A stretch of 64,000 nucleotides of DNA from DASRDE01 sp035938175 (GCA_035938175.1 DASZHD010000052.1:59352-123351), one strand, 5' to 3'; numbered from the stretch's first letter, positions 1 through 9,784 are shown. The notes: a model not told the origin generated them from the letters alone. Numbers and translations are program-made.

Positions 1-70
1 CTGCCGCAACCGAGCCGAGAAGCCCGAGCCCGATTGCAGCAGCAGGCAAAGAGAGTAACGCGCGTTTCAA
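1..70 (-). CDS. 5' end of an exported protein (truncated by the window edge)
   Basis: Reading leftward from a TTG at 70, the frame stays open to the window edge. It encodes a Lys-Arg start, a long Leu/Ala/Gly hydrophobic core and a small-residue stretch, which is a typical signal peptide. A purine-rich GAAAGGG lies about 6 nt upstream as a ribosome site. The gene follows the 117-575 gene by 47 nt on the same strand, so the two probably share a transcript. Only about 23 codons are visible, so the mature protein cannot be named. Confidence 0.5.
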   Translation of the reverse strand, partial: MKRALLSLPAAAIGLGLLGSVAA

Positions 71-116
71 CTACAACCCTTTCGTAGGCATACGTTTACG
101 TTTGGGTCGTTCGCGC

Positions 117-575
117 CTATTTCAAAGTATCCGCCAATTCCACGCGCGCTTGCGCCGCGTAGGTAGTCTTGGCATAGCGCGCTTGCAGCCAGTGAAACGC
201 GCGCGTCGCGTTTTGCTGGCCCTCCGCGGAGTGGATGCGGGCGTACAGCGACGTCAGCTGGTACACGCTTTTTGCAAGCCACGGATCGGATGGATATTTG
301 TGTTCCCAGTCGTGCAGTGCGTCTTCCACAAAGCCTGCGGCACCCAGTACGTCTGCTTCGCGGTCCGGCGCGTATTGCAGGCGCAGCCCCAGATCGCGAA
401 GCTGATTTCGGATGCCCAGAATGCTCATCTTCAAGCGGCCGAAATATTCGTCGGCGGGGGCGACGCGAATGACGGGCGCGCGAGCGTGGTTTTGTGCGGC
501 GGGGCCGGTCCCCCAGGAACTGAAGAACATGGCCGGCACGAGGAGAGCTGCGTAAAGATTGCTGCGGGTGCGCAC
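117..575 (-). CDS. Exported helical (TPR-like) protein of unknown function
   Basis: About 152 residues. I chose the GTG at 575 because AAGGAG lies 9 nt upstream and because the protein then opens with a signal peptide ending near residue 30. The longer upstream extension is low-complexity and lacks a ribosome site. The mature part is predicted helical, with a TPR-like pattern in its second half (W, Y and A spaced across a Tyr-Gln-Leu / Ala-Arg-Ile repeat). I recognise no catalytic motif. It is probably periplasmic and co-transcribed with the exported protein that runs off the window edge. Confidence 0.6.
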   Translation of the reverse strand: MRTRSNLYAALLVPAMFFSSWGTGPAAQNHARAPVIRVAPADEYFGRLKMSILGIRNQLRDLGLRLQYAPDREADVLGAAGFVEDALHDWEHKYPSDPWLAKSVYQLTSLYARIHSAEGQQNATRAFHWLQARYAKTTYAAQARVELADTLK

Positions 576-706
576 GGCGCACCGCTCCTTTCCCTCCCCT
601 ACAGTAAAGGTTCGGACTGGTCGCTCGCCGCTTTTAGCTGCTTGCTCACCGCGCCTGAGCGAACGCCCGGGAAAGAAGGCGGGCTCCGCATGCGAAGTCC
701 CGACCG

Positions 707-2005
707 ATGACACGGACGCTGCGGGTTGCCGCATGTCAGATTCAAGCGCACGATCGCGGCGCGCTCGCGCATGCCTGGCCGCGCATTCGCGGCTTGGTCC
801 GGCAAGCGGCAGCGGACGGAGCGCGGCTGGTCGTGCTGCCGGAAGGCACGCTTCCCTCCTACGTTTTGGGCTACCAACGCTACGATGCCGGCGAAATCGC
901 GACGGCGTTGGAAGAATGCCGCGCCCTGGCGCGCGAGCTCGGCATCGTGCTGGTGATTGGGGCAGCGCGGCAAGAACGCGGCGAAGAGCGCGTCTTCAAC
1001 AGTGCGATCGCGATCGACGCCGACGGGTCTATCGCGGGCCACGCCGACAAGCACTTCCTTTGGCATTTCGACCGGCAATGGTTTGCACCGGGGGAACGCA
1101 TCGAACCGGTTCGCACGTCGATCGGAACGCTCGGCGTCCTGATCTGCGCGGACGGCAGAATTCCGCTGATTGCAAGCACGCTCGTGGACCGCGGTGCCGA
1201 AATTTTGGTCATGCCCACCGCATGGGTGACGAGCGGACGAGACCCGGACAACCTGGAGAATATCCAAGCGGATCTGCTGGTGCGCGTTCGCGCCCGCGAG
1301 AACGGCGTACCGTTTGTCGCAGCAAATAAATGCGGAGTAGAACTCGGCTGCGTCGCGTATAGCGGAAAGAGTCAGATCGTCGCGAGCGACGGTTCCGTGG
1401 CGGCCATTGCGTCGCAAAACGAAGAACAATTCGTCTGCTCCGACGTACAAGCGGGGGCTTTGAATATTCCTCGTCCGCCGCTTGGTGAGGCGCGGACCAT
1501 GCAGCGTGACGGGGCGCCCGTCTCGCCGGTGCGCATCGCGATTGCGGCGGACGATCTCCGCGACGAACCGGTGATGGAAGATCGTTTGCGCATCGTCGAA
1601 GCGCAAGTGCTGGTGATGCCCGAATCCACGTATCCCGCCGCCGGAAATCAGGACGTTCCGCTCGTGTTCGTCGACGATCGTATCGTCCTGGATCCGCGCG
1701 GTCTGGCGGCGTACCGTTTGAACGGCGTCGATCTGGCCGTTTGGAAGTCTGCCGTCGAACTGCCGTGGCTCGTCGCATTTGCACGCGCTCGCGCGTTGGA
1801 ATTGCGCATGTACGTCATTGCGATTCAACCGCGCGGACGCGCCTTTGCGGTGGATCCCGACGGAGCCGTCGTTTGCGGAACCTTCGGCGGGTACCGTATC
1901 GCAAGTTTTACGTACGATCCGGCACGCGCACGGCAAACGCTCGTTGCGCCCGGGACCGACGTTCGCGCAGGTCTTGAACGCGCGCATTCGCATGCGCAGC
2001 GTTAG
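707..2005 (+). CDS. Nitrilase-superfamily amidohydrolase with a degenerate second nitrilase-like half
   Basis: 432 residues, well above the 270-300 usual for a single carbon-nitrogen hydrolase domain. The first half has the full catalytic triad: Glu46 in LPEGTLPS, Lys115 in ADKHFLW and Cys147 in LICADGRIP. Such enzymes hydrolyse amides or nitriles through a cysteine thioester. The second half (about 255-410) repeats the fold pattern, with a VLVMPES strand and a final F-x-Y-D-P segment, but has no Lys or Cys of the triad, so it looks like a decayed tandem copy. The substrate cannot be named. The start ATG has no strong ribosome site. The stop overlaps the next gene by 14 nt. Confidence 0.8.
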   Translation: MTRTLRVAACQIQAHDRGALAHAWPRIRGLVRQAAADGARLVVLPEGTLPSYVLGYQRYDAGEIATALEECRALARELGIVLVIGAARQERGEERVFNSAIAIDADGSIAGHADKHFLWHFDRQWFAPGERIEPVRTSIGTLGVLICADGRIPLIASTLVDRGAEILVMPTAWVTSGRDPDNLENIQADLLVRVRARENGVPFVAANKCGVELGCVAYSGKSQIVASDGSVAAIASQNEEQFVCSDVQAGALNIPRPPLGEARTMQRDGAPVSPVRIAIAADDLRDEPVMEDRLRIVEAQVLVMPESTYPAAGNQDVPLVFVDDRIVLDPRGLAAYRLNGVDLAVWKSAVELPWLVAFARARALELRMYVIAIQPRGRAFAVDPDGAVVCGTFGGYRIASFTYDPARARQTLVAPGTDVRAGLERAHSHAQR

Positions 2006-3215
2006 AATCGCGGGTTTCGCGCTCGCGGCGCTGATGCTGGGCAACGCACCCGTACACCGGGCGCACTTGCGGATCGGATCGTTCGGATTGCATACCGGCG
2101 CCGGTCCGTTGATCTCCGGAAGCCGGGTACTCGTAGAAGCAACCGGCCTGCAAGGCACGTTCTCCCTTTCGCTGGTCGGACCGGGAAGGATTGAAGGCCA
2201 CGACTACATCGCGCCTTCCGTCGACCGGCCGCAAACCGCGACGCTCGTCGCTTCATCGTCCGGCACCGTTGCGTACGGCACGGTGACTATCGTACCGCCG
2301 CCGGCGCCGCGGCGCGCACTGATCGCCGTCGCTTCTTACGACGACGGAATTGCGCTGCACGACGCGCGTTCGTTCGCACTGCTCGGTTACGCCGGTATCG
2401 GCGGACCGGCGGGTGACGTGGCGTTCGGCAAAAACGGCGACATTTTCGCGGCTGACACCGACGGCGACATCCTGACCGCAATCAAACGCAACCCGTGGAC
2501 GGTGCAGCGCATCGCGGGCGTATCCGAAGGAAACGAGATTGCCGTCGACGCGCGTTCGGGAAACGTCTTCGTCAGCGATCGCGATGCCGGCCCGACCGGA
2601 GCGCTTACGCGAATTACGCCCGAGGGCGACGTCATGCTGGTTCGCACTGGGAACACGGCGGAAGGCCTGACGATCGACGAAGCGCGGCAACTCGTGTACG
2701 TCGGCAACGTGAACGAACAAAGCGTCGCCGTCGTCGATGCGCGCACGATGCGGCTGCTGCGCAAGCTGCCAAGTGTGAACCGCACGTTCGGCGTCGCGCT
2801 CGATCCGCGGCGCCAGCGTCTATACGTCGTCTCGAATTCGAGCCCGGGCATGAACGGGAAAGGCGGATATGTCGCGGAGATCGACGCGGGACGCGTGCCG
2901 CGTATCGTACGACGCAGTGCATACTTTACGTTCCCGCTCGGTATTGCTTTCGACGCGCAGCACCGCCGGCTGTTCGTCACCGACGAAGCGAAAGACATGG
3001 TGTACGTTCTTCGCGACGATACGCTGGCCGCGGCGCGCGCGCCGATCCGTACGTGCGGAACGCCGTGGCGTCCCCATATCACCGGCGGGCTTCTTTTCGT
3101 GCCGTGCGCGCACGATAATCGCATCGACGTGTTGAGTCTGCGCACCCTGCGGCGCGTCGCCGGCGCACCGTTCGCCACGGGCGGTTTCCCGCTCAGCGTC
3201 GCATCGTGGCCATAG
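1992..3215 (+). CDS. Secreted YncE/NHL-type beta-propeller protein
   Basis: About 407 residues from the ATG at 1992, which overlaps the preceding stop and opens directly into a signal peptide (MRSVRIAGFALAALMLGNAP). Residues 1-90 include an Ig-like stretch. The rest consists of repeated blade motifs (I-A-V-D / G-N-V-F-V-S-D, L-V-Y-V-G-N, L-Y-V-V-S, L-F-V-T-D) as in YncE-like or NHL propellers. These usually bind ligands or cell-wall polymers outside the membrane; no catalytic site is evident. It is coupled to the downstream phosphodiester-glycosidase gene by a 10-nt overlap, which suggests a shared envelope role. Confidence 0.75.
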   Translation: MRSVRIAGFALAALMLGNAPVHRAHLRIGSFGLHTGAGPLISGSRVLVEATGLQGTFSLSLVGPGRIEGHDYIAPSVDRPQTATLVASSSGTVAYGTVTIVPPPAPRRALIAVASYDDGIALHDARSFALLGYAGIGGPAGDVAFGKNGDIFAADTDGDILTAIKRNPWTVQRIAGVSEGNEIAVDARSGNVFVSDRDAGPTGALTRITPEGDVMLVRTGNTAEGLTIDEARQLVYVGNVNEQSVAVVDARTMRLLRKLPSVNRTFGVALDPRRQRLYVVSNSSPGMNGKGGYVAEIDAGRVPRIVRRSAYFTFPLGIAFDAQHRRLFVTDEAKDMVYVLRDDTLAAARAPIRTCGTPWRPHITGGLLFVPCAHDNRIDVLSLRTLRRVAGAPFATGGFPLSVASWP

Positions 3216-5311
3216 CCGCGCTGCTTCTCGGAACGCTGTTGCCGATGGCTCCCCAGCCGCGCCCACCGTTTCCGAAAATCGTCACCGATGCGCCCACCGT
3301 GCAAGACGTTGCGCCGGGAGTGCAATACGCGCAGTACGACATGCTCACGCAGGATGGCCCGTTGGCGGTTCACGTGATTGCGGTCGACCTGCACGAACCA
3401 ACGATCCGTATCGGCACCGCGCTCGCGCAAGACCGGTTAATCTCGAGCGGCGAAACCGTCTCTTCGATGGCGCAGCGGACGAACGCCGTCGCCGGCATAA
3501 ACGGCGACTACTTCGACATCAACCAGACGAACCAGCCGCTGAACATTCTCATTTCCAACGGACGCCTGATACGCGCCCCGATGCAGCGCTGGGCGATCGA
3601 TTTCACGGCCTCCAAACACGTCTCGTTCGACGAATTTCACATCGGCGCGACCGCAACGCTGCCGACCGGATCGATCGCGGTGAAGACGATCAACGACTGG
3701 CCGCCGCCTGGAGGCGACGCCGTGCTGATCACGCCCGAATTCGGTCCCCTTCGGCCGGAGGAAAACGTTACCGAAATTCCGCTTGCGCCGCAAAACGGTA
3801 CGCCGCCGTTCGCGACGTACCGGGCGCTTTCGATCGCTGACAATACGGTGGCACAGCCCGCCGGTTACTATTTGGCGATCGGACAAAACGAATACGGTCA
3901 AGCTGATCCGCCGCAAGCCGGAGATCCGGTAACGATCGCCGCGGACGCGACGCCGCCGCTGCAAGACATCACGGCCGCGATCGGCGGCGGCCCGCTGTTG
4001 GTAAAGGACGGCGAGTGGTATGCCGATCCCGACGGTCCTTCGACCGGTGAATTTGCAACGCACATGCCCGCTTCGGGCGTCGCGTTGACGCGCGACGGCA
4101 CGCTCTTACTATTCGAGATCGACGGACGGCAGCCGGAGACTTCGATCGGCGTGCTTCAGCCGCAATTCGCCGCGCTGATGATCGCGTTCGGCGCACAGAC
4201 CGGAATGCAGTTCGACGGCGGCGGCAGCTCCACGCTCGTCGCGCGCGTTCCCGGCGAGAGGACGGCACAAGTCCTGAATGCACCTTCGGACGGAAAAGAG
4301 CGCCGCATAGCGGACGCGTTGCTCGTATACAGCGACGCGCCGGAAGGTCCGCCGGCGCGCTTGTACGCGACGCCGCAGGAAGTTCGTGCTTTTCCCGGCG
4401 CGCACGTCGCGCTGCATGTCGCGGTGACCGATGAAGGCGGGCATCCGCGCTGCGCCTGCGGCGTGCGGATGCAGGTCATTCCGGGAAATGCGGGCGCCGT
4501 TGACGGCGGCGTTTTCATCGCGGGCAACCGCGAAACGCAGGCGTCGATACGCGTCGTCAGCGGCACTTTACAGACGACCGTGCCGGTTCACATCAGCTCC
4601 GCGGTCTCGCGCATACAAATTTTACCGCTTCTACCGGTAGTTCCTGAAAATGGGGAACTGCAATTGACCGCGCGTGCATATACTGCGCAGGGCTTTCCGA
4701 TTGCGCTTCCGGACACGCTTGTTTGGAGTGCACGCGGCGGCAGCATCGACGGCCACGGCCGGTTTGCAGCGCGCACGGCAAACGGCGTCGTCGGCCTGCG
4801 GCTCGGCGATCGAACGGCTTCGCAAACGGTTATCGTCGGCGAACATCTTTTCAACGTTGCATTTGCGCCGAACGCCGTCTTTGCCACCGCGCCGCGCGAT
4901 CAAGCGGGCAGCATTCAGAAAGACCGGCCATGCGCGGGATGCCTTACGCTGGCGTACGATTTTTCGGGAACGGAGCGCGCGGCGTACGCCGACGCTGCGA
5001 TAACGCTGCCGGAGCCGGCGCTCGGTCTGGCTGCAGACGTTTACGGCGACGGCAACGGTGAGATTTTGCGCGTAGCCGTAAACAACGCCATCAACGAACG
5101 CTTCTTGTACACGCTGTCCACGATCGATTGGCACGGCTGGAAAACGGTCGAGTTGCGCTTTCCGCCGGCGCTGGCACAACCGCTAACCCTGAAGTCGATC
5201 TACGTCATCAACCGCGTCGGCCCGTCGCAAGCGGTCACCGCGTCGGGCAGCGTCGCTCTTCGCTCGATTCGCGCAATTCTGGCAGGCAGCGCCGTCGAAT
5301 CTCCCAAATAG
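3206..5311 (+). CDS. Exported NAGPA-domain phosphodiester glycosidase with Ig-like C-terminal region
   Basis: 701 residues starting at a GTG inside the preceding gene's last codons. A short hydrophobic N-terminus suggests export. Residues about 35-370 match the NAGPA / DUF2233 fold: AVAGINGDYFD near 94, AAIGGGPLLVKDG near 255, and FDGGGSSTLVAR near 340 are the hallmark loops of phosphodiester alpha-N-acetylglucosaminidase-like enzymes, which cleave sugar-phosphodiester bonds. Residues 385-530 look like one or two Ig-like beta domains, and the C-terminal 150 residues resemble a carbohydrate-binding jelly-roll. Its operon with a propeller protein points to an envelope or exopolysaccharide substrate, which is inference. 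Confidence 0.8.
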   Translation: MAIAALLLGTLLPMAPQPRPPFPKIVTDAPTVQDVAPGVQYAQYDMLTQDGPLAVHVIAVDLHEPTIRIGTALAQDRLISSGETVSSMAQRTNAVAGINGDYFDINQTNQPLNILISNGRLIRAPMQRWAIDFTASKHVSFDEFHIGATATLPTGSIAVKTINDWPPPGGDAVLITPEFGPLRPEENVTEIPLAPQNGTPPFATYRALSIADNTVAQPAGYYLAIGQNEYGQADPPQAGDPVTIAADATPPLQDITAAIGGGPLLVKDGEWYADPDGPSTGEFATHMPASGVALTRDGTLLLFEIDGRQPETSIGVLQPQFAALMIAFGAQTGMQFDGGGSSTLVARVPGERTAQVLNAPSDGKERRIADALLVYSDAPEGPPARLYATPQEVRAFPGAHVALHVAVTDEGGHPRCACGVRMQVIPGNAGAVDGGVFIAGNRETQASIRVVSGTLQTTVPVHISSAVSRIQILPLLPVVPENGELQLTARAYTAQGFPIALPDTLVWSARGGSIDGHGRFAARTANGVVGLRLGDRTASQTVIVGEHLFNVAFAPNAVFATAPRDQAGSIQKDRPCAGCLTLAYDFSGTERAAYADAAITLPEPALGLAADVYGDGNGEILRVAVNNAINERFLYTLSTIDWHGWKTVELRFPPALAQPLTLKSIYVINRVGPSQAVTASGSVALRSIRAILAGSAVESPK

Positions 5312-5319
5312 CGCCTGCC

Positions 5320-6771
5320 ATGAGTTTTGATTCGTTGGCCGGACGCGCGCTCGATACGGCCACCAAGCGCGGGGCAGAGTACGCCGACATCCGTTTTGAA
5401 ATCGCCCGCTCGGAACGAATCGAAGCTCGAAACGGCGTCGTTGCGACACTTTCAGATTCTACCAGCCGCGGCTACGGCATTCGCGCACTGCTCGACGGTG
5501 CCTGGGGGTTTGCCGCAAGCTCCGATTTGAGCGATCCCGGAATCGATCGCACGGCCGCGCGCGCCGTTGAAATTGCGCGAGCCGGCGCTTCCATTGCCCG
5601 CCGCCGCATCGGCGACATGCCCGGCCGCGCATACGTCGATACGTTCAAAACGGCGATGGAACGCGATCCGCACGACATCCCGCTGGGCGAACGCGTACAG
5701 CTGCTCTTGGAAGCCGAAAAAGCGCTGCACGTCGGCACGCAAATCACCGTAGGGCGCGCGTGGATGGATCTCTGGAGCACCGACAAGTATTTCTACAGTA
5801 CGATCGGATCGAACATCGCGCAGAGCATTCGGCAAACGGGCAGCGGGGTTCAGGCGCTTGCTGTGGGTGACGGAGACGTACAACGGCGCACGTATCCGGG
5901 CGACATCGGACTGTACAAAGCCGGGGGCTGGGAGATCGTCGAACAGGCGCGTTTGCGCGAAAACGCACCGCGCATCGCAGAGGAGGCGGTCGCATTGCTG
6001 AACGCTCCGCAGTGTCCCAGCGGAACGTTCGATATCATCTTGGGAGGATCGCAAGTTTCGCTGCAAATGCACGAGTCATGCGGCCATCCCGCCGAGCTCG
6101 ATCGCGTCATGGGCTGGGAAGCAAATTTTTCGGGCGTCAGCTTTCTCGAGGTGGAGCAGCTCGGAAAACTCAAATACGGTTCGGACCTGGTTACGATCGT
6201 CATCGACAACACGATTTCAGAAGGTCTGGCCACAGCCGGCTACGACGACGAAGGCACCAAAAGCACGGTATCGGATATCATCCGCAACGGGATGCTGGTC
6301 GGATACGAGATGAGCAACGATACGGCCCGCGCCATCGGACGCCAAAGCAACGCGTGCGTGCGCGCACAAAGCTGGGAGTTCGTCCCGATGATCCGCATGT
6401 GCAACCTGAATCTGCTTCCCGGCAATACACCGTTCGAGAATCTTTTCGACGACGTCAAGGACGGCCTGTACATGGAAAGCAACCGGTCCTGGTCGATCGA
6501 CGACCACCGTTTGAATTTCCAATTCGGCTGCGAAATCGCTTGGGAAGTGAAGAACGGCAAACGCGGGCGCATGCTCAAGAATCCCACGTACGCGGGCGTC
6601 ACGCCGGCATTCTGGAACTCGTGCGACGCAATCGCAGACCGGCGGTCGTGGGTGCCGTGGGGCACGCCGAACTGCGGCAAAGGCGAACCGATGCAAACCG
6701 GCCGCACGGCACAGTGCGCGTCGCCGGCGCGCTTTCGTCAGGTGCAAGTAGGAGTCGGTTACAATGGATAG
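5320..6771 (+). CDS. tldD: TldD family metalloprotease
   Basis: 483 residues from the ATG at 5320, close to the family's usual 480. The zinc motif HExxxH is present as HESCGH with His251, Glu252 and His255, and a conserved Cys lies in the CNLNLLPG segment. TldD forms a heterodimer with TldE (PmbA) and degrades unstructured peptides; it is known to process microcin B17 and to degrade CcdA. Here it is translationally coupled to the partner gene by an 8-nt overlap, so the pair is complete. No peptide precursor gene is adjacent, so the job is probably general proteolysis. Confidence 0.93.
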   Translation: MSFDSLAGRALDTATKRGAEYADIRFEIARSERIEARNGVVATLSDSTSRGYGIRALLDGAWGFAASSDLSDPGIDRTAARAVEIARAGASIARRRIGDMPGRAYVDTFKTAMERDPHDIPLGERVQLLLEAEKALHVGTQITVGRAWMDLWSTDKYFYSTIGSNIAQSIRQTGSGVQALAVGDGDVQRRTYPGDIGLYKAGGWEIVEQARLRENAPRIAEEAVALLNAPQCPSGTFDIILGGSQVSLQMHESCGHPAELDRVMGWEANFSGVSFLEVEQLGKLKYGSDLVTIVIDNTISEGLATAGYDDEGTKSTVSDIIRNGMLVGYEMSNDTARAIGRQSNACVRAQSWEFVPMIRMCNLNLLPGNTPFENLFDDVKDGLYMESNRSWSIDDHRLNFQFGCEIAWEVKNGKRGRMLKNPTYAGVTPAFWNSCDAIADRRSWVPWGTPNCGKGEPMQTGRTAQCASPARFRQVQVGVGYNG

Positions 6772-8095
6772 CGAGCAGCGCGAACAGCTGGCGCAGCGCG
6801 TGTTGGAATTGTCGCCGGCTTCGCAAACCGAAGTGCTCGTCACCTCGTCCAATAGCGAACTGACGCGCTTTAGCCGCAATACCGTTCACCAAAACGTCGC
6901 GGAGGCGGACGTCTCGGTGCGCGTTCGCGCGCTAATCGGACAGCGTTCGGGCTCCGCCAGCACGAATTTGCTCGACGACGTTTCGCTTCGCGAGGTCGTG
7001 CATCGCGCGGAAGCGATGGCCAGGTTAGCCCCCGAGGATCCCGATCAGCCGGAACTACCGCGCGGCGGAAACGTCGTGCCGCCGCCCGGAGCCTTCGTAA
7101 CCGGCACGGCGCACGCCACGCCCGAGTTGCGCGCGCAAATGGCCGATGCGGTTTTCCGGGCCGCGGACGATCACGGGTATTGGTGCGCGGGTTTTGTGAC
7201 GACGGAGTCGGACGGCGTTACCGTCGTCAATTCGAGCGGCGCGCGCGCGTCTTTCGAACGCACTGATTGCGGCGTGAACGTCAAGATGAACGCCGCCGAT
7301 TCCAGCGGTTTCGGCGAGGGCTATCACAACGACGTCACCCAGCTCGATGCGCGCGACATCGGCGACGTCTCGGCGCGCAAAGCGAAGGACTCCGCGCATC
7401 CGCAAACCGTCGAACCAGGGCCGTGGACCGTGATTCTCGAGCCCGCGGCATTCGGCGAACTGATCTCCTATCTGGCGGATCACTTCTCCGCGCAGTCCTA
7501 TGAAGAAGGCTCCTCGTTCTTCGCCGACGGTCTGAACCAAAAGTATTTCGGCGACAACGTGACAATCGGCGACGACTATGCCCATCCGCTGAATCCCGGC
7601 ATGCCGTTCGATTACGAAGGGCAACCGACGCAGCGCATTGCGCTCGTAGAGAACGGCGTCGCGCGCAACTTCGTCACCGACAGCTATTACGCTCAACGCC
7701 TAAAATGCGCCAACACCGGGCATGCGCTGCCGGCGCCGAACGCCTACGGACCGCAAGCACTGCATTTGGTGATCGGTCCCGGAAGCAAGCCGCTCAACGA
7801 GCTCATCTCCGAAACGAAGCGCGGACTGCTGATCACGCGCTTTTGGTACATTCGCACGGTCGACCAAAAGAAGGCGATCGTCACGGGCATGACCCGCGAC
7901 GGCACGTTCCTCATCGAAAACGGCGAATTGCGCGGCGGCGTTCGTAATATGCGCTTCAATCAAAGCATCTTGGAGGCGCTGCGGCACTGCGAGTTTTCGA
8001 ATTCGCTGCACCGCACCGGCGGCTATTCCTATTCGCTCGTCGCGCCCGCCGCAAAGATCGAGGGATTCCGCTTCTCGAGCGGCACGAATTTTTAA
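6764..8095 (+). CDS. TldE/PmbA-like partner subunit
   Basis: 443 residues. It shares the TldD/PmbA fold but lacks the HExxxH zinc motif, as expected for TldE, the non-catalytic partner that shapes the peptide channel. Recognisable segments are the N-terminal S-R-N-T-V-H-Q motif and the C-terminal L-I-T-R-F-W-Y-I / S-I-L-E-A-L region. It overlaps tldD by 8 nt, so the two chains should be made in equal amounts. It converges on the alpha/beta hydrolase gene, with only 4 nt between stops. Confidence 0.9.
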   Translation: MDSEQREQLAQRVLELSPASQTEVLVTSSNSELTRFSRNTVHQNVAEADVSVRVRALIGQRSGSASTNLLDDVSLREVVHRAEAMARLAPEDPDQPELPRGGNVVPPPGAFVTGTAHATPELRAQMADAVFRAADDHGYWCAGFVTTESDGVTVVNSSGARASFERTDCGVNVKMNAADSSGFGEGYHNDVTQLDARDIGDVSARKAKDSAHPQTVEPGPWTVILEPAAFGELISYLADHFSAQSYEEGSSFFADGLNQKYFGDNVTIGDDYAHPLNPGMPFDYEGQPTQRIALVENGVARNFVTDSYYAQRLKCANTGHALPAPNAYGPQALHLVIGPGSKPLNELISETKRGLLITRFWYIRTVDQKKAIVTGMTRDGTFLIENGELRGGVRNMRFNQSILEALRHCEFSNSLHRTGGYSYSLVAPAAKIEGFRFSSGTNF

Positions 8096-8099
8096 GCCT

Positions 8100-8921
8100 T
8101 CACGAGTGCGCGGCTAAGAAGCTCCGCACCGGCGGCCCGGCCGGCGGGCGATCGAACCGGATATTGCCGTGACCCGCATCCGGAATCTCGATGAAGCGCT
8201 TATCGTGCAGGGGAGCGGCGGAAAACACTTCTCGGCCCTGCGCGATGGGAATCAGCTCGTCTTGCGCGCCGTGCACGACGATCAACGGCGCCTTCGAGTC
8301 CGCAATTTCTTTCGCGCCCTGAAAAAGCGATCGCACCTGCGCGCTCGGAACCAGCGTGATGAACGGCGACGCGATGCCCAGAAAACGCTGCGCGTACCAT
8401 TTCATCTCTTCATCCGCCGATGCCGCCGGAGACTGCAGCAGCAGGCCGCGCACGCGCCGCTGCGCGGCGACGTGAATCGCGAACTGCGTTCCCAGCGAAA
8501 TGCCGTAGACGAACGCCGGCTCATGCGATCGCTCGAGGCCGCCAGTCACGTAATCGTAAAGCGCAACGGAGTCGCGTCGAATCGTTTCTGCATCGGGAAC
8601 GCCGCCGCTGTACCCGTAGCCGCGATAGTCGAAGCAAACGGCGTTGTAGCCGATCGTCCTTAGCCACGTCAGGCGGTCGCTTTCGTACGGCGCAAGCTCC
8701 GCGTTCCCATAAAATACCAGCACGAATTTCGCGTCCGCGCGCGTAGCGGGAAACCAAAACCCGCGAAGCGTGACGCCGCCGCTTTCAAACGTAACCGTTT
8801 TTGCGCGCAGCCTGCGTGCCATTTGCGCGAACAGAACCGGCGGCGGCGCGGGCGGACGGAAAACGTCGCTTTGCGAAACCGTTCGGGTTAGCAATGCCGC
8901 GAGCGCTGCGGCAGCTATCAC
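8100..8921 (-). CDS. Membrane-anchored alpha/beta hydrolase
   Basis: 273 residues. The start is the GTG that overlaps the previous stop as GTGA. Residues 2-12 form a hydrophobic anchor or uncleaved signal. The hydrolase triad is clear: Ser142 in the nucleophile elbow YGISLGTQ, Asp221 in HGAQDELIP and His251 in DAGHGNI. The oxyanion strand LVFYGNAE and the FDYRGYGYSGG loop match the BAAT / YfhR (ABHD13/17-like) esterase group. The exact ester or thioester substrate is unknown. It is the last gene of a four-gene coupled operon with a TlpA thioredoxin. Confidence 0.85.
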   Translation of the reverse strand: MIAAAALAALLTRTVSQSDVFRPPAPPPVLFAQMARRLRAKTVTFESGGVTLRGFWFPATRADAKFVLVFYGNAELAPYESDRLTWLRTIGYNAVCFDYRGYGYSGGVPDAETIRRDSVALYDYVTGGLERSHEPAFVYGISLGTQFAIHVAAQRRVRGLLLQSPAASADEEMKWYAQRFLGIASPFITLVPSAQVRSLFQGAKEIADSKAPLIVVHGAQDELIPIAQGREVFSAAPLHDKRFIEIPDAGHGNIRFDRPPAGPPVRSFLAAHS

Positions 8922-9784
8922 GAGGGCGTCTGCGTTCGGCGCGCACGCCGGACCGCTCCGGCGGCGTATGCAAACAATCCAATCAGCAATGCAGGCCAAT
9001 ATGGCGCAGATGCGACGACCAGCGCGGGGTAGCTGCGCACGGCCGCACCGATCAGCAGCGGACCGATCCGCTTTTGGGATCCCGGCGTCACGATGCCGAT
9101 TCCGCCCGGCACGTCGCCCCCGGTGCGATTGGAGAGGACGAACAGCACCGCCGGCTGCCCGGCGGCGACCGGATCGCGGTGAAATTGCGCGGCTTGCTGC
9201 GGCGAGAACAGCACCGCTTTTGCGTTGATATCCTTCGCGGGAACCGAAAACGAGTCGATCCGCACGTTCAGGCCGCCTATCACCGTGGTTTGCTGCATCA
9301 AAAGAACCGGTGACAAAAACGAGGCGTTCGTCGGCTGCGTCACGGTGAGCTGATTTCCGCGTGCATCGGCGACTCGAACCTCGACGACGTCGCGCGGCTG
9401 CTGCCACATCACGTAGGCGCCCCAATAGCGGCGGGCGGCACCGACCGGTACCGCTGCGTGCCCGCGCTGCACGGCAATATCCGTACCGCTCAACGGAAAC
9501 GAGGCGGATGCGCCGATCTGATCGTCTCGAACCGTCGCACCCGGAGCGCCCGTAATCACGTGCGTGTCGGGCGCCATCAGACCGCACGCGATGCCGGCGA
9601 ACACGACGATGGCGCAGCCTGCCAAAGCCAGAGATTCTTTACGTTTTGCGTTCGCCGCAACGATCAAGAGCGCCGCATCGATGACGTTGTACCAGCCGGA
9701 GTGAAAGACGTCCGATCCCGCAAAAACGTCCTGCGCGAGCGTCATGCCGATCGCGCAAGCCGTGCAAATCCAAAACAGGGTCAC
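8918..9784 (-). CDS. Integral membrane protein of unknown function
   Basis: 288 residues starting at a GTG that overlaps the TlpA stop by 4 nt. There are three hydrophobic segments near the N-terminus (about 1-18, 33-45, 52-72), then a roughly 150-residue extracytoplasmic beta-rich domain, then a terminal membrane helix (about 255-275) followed by Arg-rich residues. I do not recognise the family. The four-base overlaps on both sides tie it to the thioredoxin and the hydrolase, so the three probably act together at the outer face of the membrane. Confidence 0.75.
   Translation of the reverse strand: MTLFWICTACAIGMTLAQDVFAGSDVFHSGWYNVIDAALLIVAANAKRKESLALAGCAIVVFAGIACGLMAPDTHVITGAPGATVRDDQIGASASFPLSGTDIAVQRGHAAVPVGAARRYWGAYVMWQQPRDVVEVRVADARGNQLTVTQPTNASFLSPVLLMQQTTVIGGLNVRIDSFSVPAKDINAKAVLFSPQQAAQFHRDPVAAGQPAVLFVLSNRTGGDVPGGIGIVTPGSQKRIGPLLIGAAVRSYPALVVASAPYWPALLIGLFAYAAGAVRRARRTQTPS

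Noticed and set aside
599..2158. Long minus-strand open frame opposite the nitrilase gene
   Set aside because: Shadow frame; the plus strand carries a catalytic triad and proper coupling with its neighbours.
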